Of a DNA stretch of 64,000 nucleotides, positions 62,532 through 64,000 are shown piece by piece. A program made the position numbers and the translations under genes. The notes beneath the pieces were generated by a model that worked only from the letters and a program-made list of their open reading frames with translations, made no database searches and had not been told where the DNA came from. Origin of the DNA: Actinomycetota bacterium (GTDB lineage Bacteria > Actinomycetota > Acidimicrobiia > Acidimicrobiales > Ilumatobacteraceae); assembly GCA_016700055.1 (NCBI GenBank), contig CP064997.1, positions 372,001-436,000 on the forward strand, given 5' to 3'. How positions within the stretch are numbered: position 1 is the first letter of the stretch; each line of letters opens with the position of its first letter.

Positions 62532-62936
62532 TCAGCTGGGAGCCGTCGCGTGGGCGCCGCTGGGCACCTTCGTCGCGCCGGACGCACCGACCGAGCTCCC
62601 TGCAGAATCGACGGGCGAACCGCTGCTGCCCCGGTCGTCTCGCTGGGCAGCTCGATCACGGTCCGGGTAGGTGCCACCGATCGAGGTGGACTTCGCCCGC
62701 CGACCCTGCATCAGGCGGCAGGCGACTGCAGTGGCGACGCCGGCAACAACCAGCGCGATCAGCGCCATGGGCTTCCTGTTGCGGCGCGACCGGCGGCGCT
62801 TGGCGCTCGTCGGCATCGGCAGCGAGCTCTCCTCGATCCTCGTCTTGGCCTCGTCGACCAGGTCTGAGAATGTGCTGGCCGTCGATTCGGCGGCTGTCTT
62901 CACGGTCTCGGCGGCGAGCTTCAGCGTTCCGGACAT
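62532..62936 (-). CDS. Small anchored protein upstream of ABC exporter
   Basis: A 134-residue protein with an amphipathic N-terminal helix (KLAAETVKTAAESTASTFSD), a basic patch (KRRRSRRNRKP), one membrane helix (LIALVVAGVATAVACRLM) and a Ser/Gly/Ala-rich tail. GAGGAGG before ATG 62936 is a strong ribosome binding site. It is probably the first gene of the ABC unit and divergent from fumC. Function unknown. Confidence 0.65.
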   Translation of the reverse strand: MSGTLKLAAETVKTAAESTASTFSDLVDEAKTRIEESSLPMPTSAKRRRSRRNRKPMALIALVVAGVATAVACRLMQGRRAKSTSIGGTYPDRDRAAQRDDRGSSGSPVDSAGSSVGASGATKVPSGAHATAPS

Positions 62937-63050
62937 CGATTCCTCCTCGGGTACACGAATGCGGCGAACGGTCACCGAGTTACCCCTACCCGCGCCCGGG
63001 CAAACCCGACCAGAATGCGGGGTCCCCCCAAACGCTCGGAGGTGCCTTCG

Positions 63051-64000
63051 ATGGCTGATCAGGCTGTTGCTCGGTGGTGGGGTCGCCAGACCGAGCTGGC
63101 GATCGCCAACTTCCCGATATCCGGTGAGCCGATGCCGTGGCCGGTGGTGGAGGCGCTGCTGCTGGTGAAGGCCGAGGCCGCGCGCGTGAACGCCGACCTC
63201 GGCGTGATCCCCCGCGAGACGGCAGATGCGATCGAGCGCGCTGTCGCCGAGCTCGTCGACGAGAAGATGGTCGAACAGTTCCCGGTGGACGTGTTCCAGA
63301 CGGGTTCGGGCACCTCGACCAACATGAACGTCAACGAGGTGGTCGCGCACCGCGCGAGCGAGCTGCTCGGCGCGGCGGTCCACCCCAACGACCACGTGAA
63401 CACGTCGCAGTCGTCCAATGACACCTTCCCCTCCGCGGTGCGGATCGCCGCCGCGCGCACGACGGTGCACGAGGTGCTGCCGGCGCTCGACTCGCTCGCC
63501 GAGGCGCTCACCGAGCTCGCACACCGCCACCTCGACACGGTGAAGGCCGGCCGCACGCACCTGATGGACGCAGTGCCGATGACCTTCGGTCAGGAGGTGG
63601 CGGGATGGGCCCGCGTCGTCCGCCTCGGACGGGAGCGGTTCGAGGCTGCCCTGCCACGCGTGCTCGAGCTGCCCCTCGGGGGAACTGCGGTCGGCACCGG
63701 CCTGAACGCGCCGGAAGACTTCGCGGCCGCCGTGATCGAGGGTCTCGCCCGGCGCACCGGGCTCGCGCTGCGCGAGGCGGTCGACCACTTCGAGGCGCAG
63801 TCGTCGCAAGACGCCCTCGTCGAGATCGGGGCGACGGCGAAGGTCGTCGCCCTGGGCCTGCACAAGATCGCCGGCGACCTGCGCCTGCTCGGGTCCGGTC
63901 CGGCGACGGGGCTCGGCGAAGTGCGCCTGCCGGAGCTGCAGGCAGGCAGCTCGATCATGCCCGGCAAGGTGAACCCGGTGATCGCCGAGGTGGTGCAGCA
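63051..64000 (+). CDS. fumC: Class II fumarase, 3' end beyond window
   Basis: The visible 316 codons encode the N-terminal two thirds of fumarase C (usual length about 465): GSGTSTNMNVNEVVAHRASE, NDHVNTSQSSNDTFPSAVRI, KAGRTHLMDAVPMTFGQE, GGTAVGTGLN and the signature GSSIMPGKVNP, which the window edge follows closely. It hydrates fumarate in the TCA cycle as a tetramer. GGAGG eight bases before ATG 63051 sets the start. Partial only because of the window end. Confidence 0.96.
   Translation, partial: MADQAVARWWGRQTELAIANFPISGEPMPWPVVEALLLVKAEAARVNADLGVIPRETADAIERAVAELVDEKMVEQFPVDVFQTGSGTSTNMNVNEVVAHRASELLGAAVHPNDHVNTSQSSNDTFPSAVRIAAARTTVHEVLPALDSLAEALTELAHRHLDTVKAGRTHLMDAVPMTFGQEVAGWARVVRLGRERFEAALPRVLELPLGGTAVGTGLNAPEDFAAAVIEGLARRTGLALREAVDHFEAQSSQDALVEIGATAKVVALGLHKIAGDLRLLGSGPATGLGEVRLPELQAGSSIMPGKVNPVIAEVVQ

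Overview
The window is high-GC DNA from an actinomycete-type bacterium. The supporting genes are a WhiB-like protein, a BldD-type regulator, a DUF222/13E12 HNH protein, an F420-type LLM oxidoreductase and a fatty-acyl-AMP ligase. Many genes start at or within a few bases of the predicted transcription start (TANNNT, then 6-9 nt, then ATG or GTG), the leaderless style common in Actinomycetota. An Acidimicrobiia (Ilumatobacter-like) host is my guess from gene style, not something I could test.

Positions 1 to about 24590 are the integrase-proximal part of a siphovirus-type prophage inserted at the 3' end of a tRNA-Val(GAC) gene; its other end lies left of the window. Integrase (23331-24419, -), a small membrane protein (23157-23375, +) and a repressor-like HTH gene (22716-23120, +) form the lysogeny side. 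A 168-bp region between 22547 and 22716 carries two divergent promoters with inverted TGGTTGAC elements over the -35 boxes. Everything from 22547 leftwards is on the minus strand, nearly all genes joined by 4-bp start/stop overlaps: HTH and excisionase-like genes, a lysozyme-like exported protein with several mini-genes, a RecB/Cas4-type exonuclease, an SSB-like protein, two pentapeptide-repeat proteins, a DNA cytosine methyltransferase fused to an endonuclease III-like iron-sulfur domain, a WhiB-like protein, a small nuclease-like protein, a primase-helicase, small and large terminase, a portal-MuF fusion, the prohead protease, a sugar cassette (two glycosyltransferases and an epimerase), the HK97-type capsid, head-tail connectors, major tail protein, frameshifted tail chaperones and the first codons of a tape measure protein.

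From 24.6 kb the host chromosome resumes. Order: a 2OG-Fe(II) oxygenase; hemW; an SOS-type promoter driving a DUF222-HNH gene; a BldD-like regulator; a minus-strand block lepA, MFS, hisD, hrcA, dnaJ, rsmE; rpsT facing holA; comEC and comEA; a thioredoxin-TPR protein; a phosphotransferase, PAC2 protein and LLM oxidoreductase; a lipoprotein; a fatty-acyl-AMP ligase divergent from leuS; an envelope cluster (toroid-like membrane protein, small membrane protein, HTTM-like protein, acyltransferase-SGNH protein, two tandem paralogues of unknown function, a GT-C glycosyltransferase, an ABC-2 exporter); and fumC, cut by the right edge.

The most unusual object is the methyltransferase-endonuclease III-like fusion at 16095-17975. 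Also notable are the -1 frameshift signal at 247-284, the glycosylation cassette between protease and capsid genes, the two paralogues at 55060-58197, and overlapping bidirectional -10 elements at 46286-46295 and 51019-51028. There is no gene-free stretch longer than about 300 bases.
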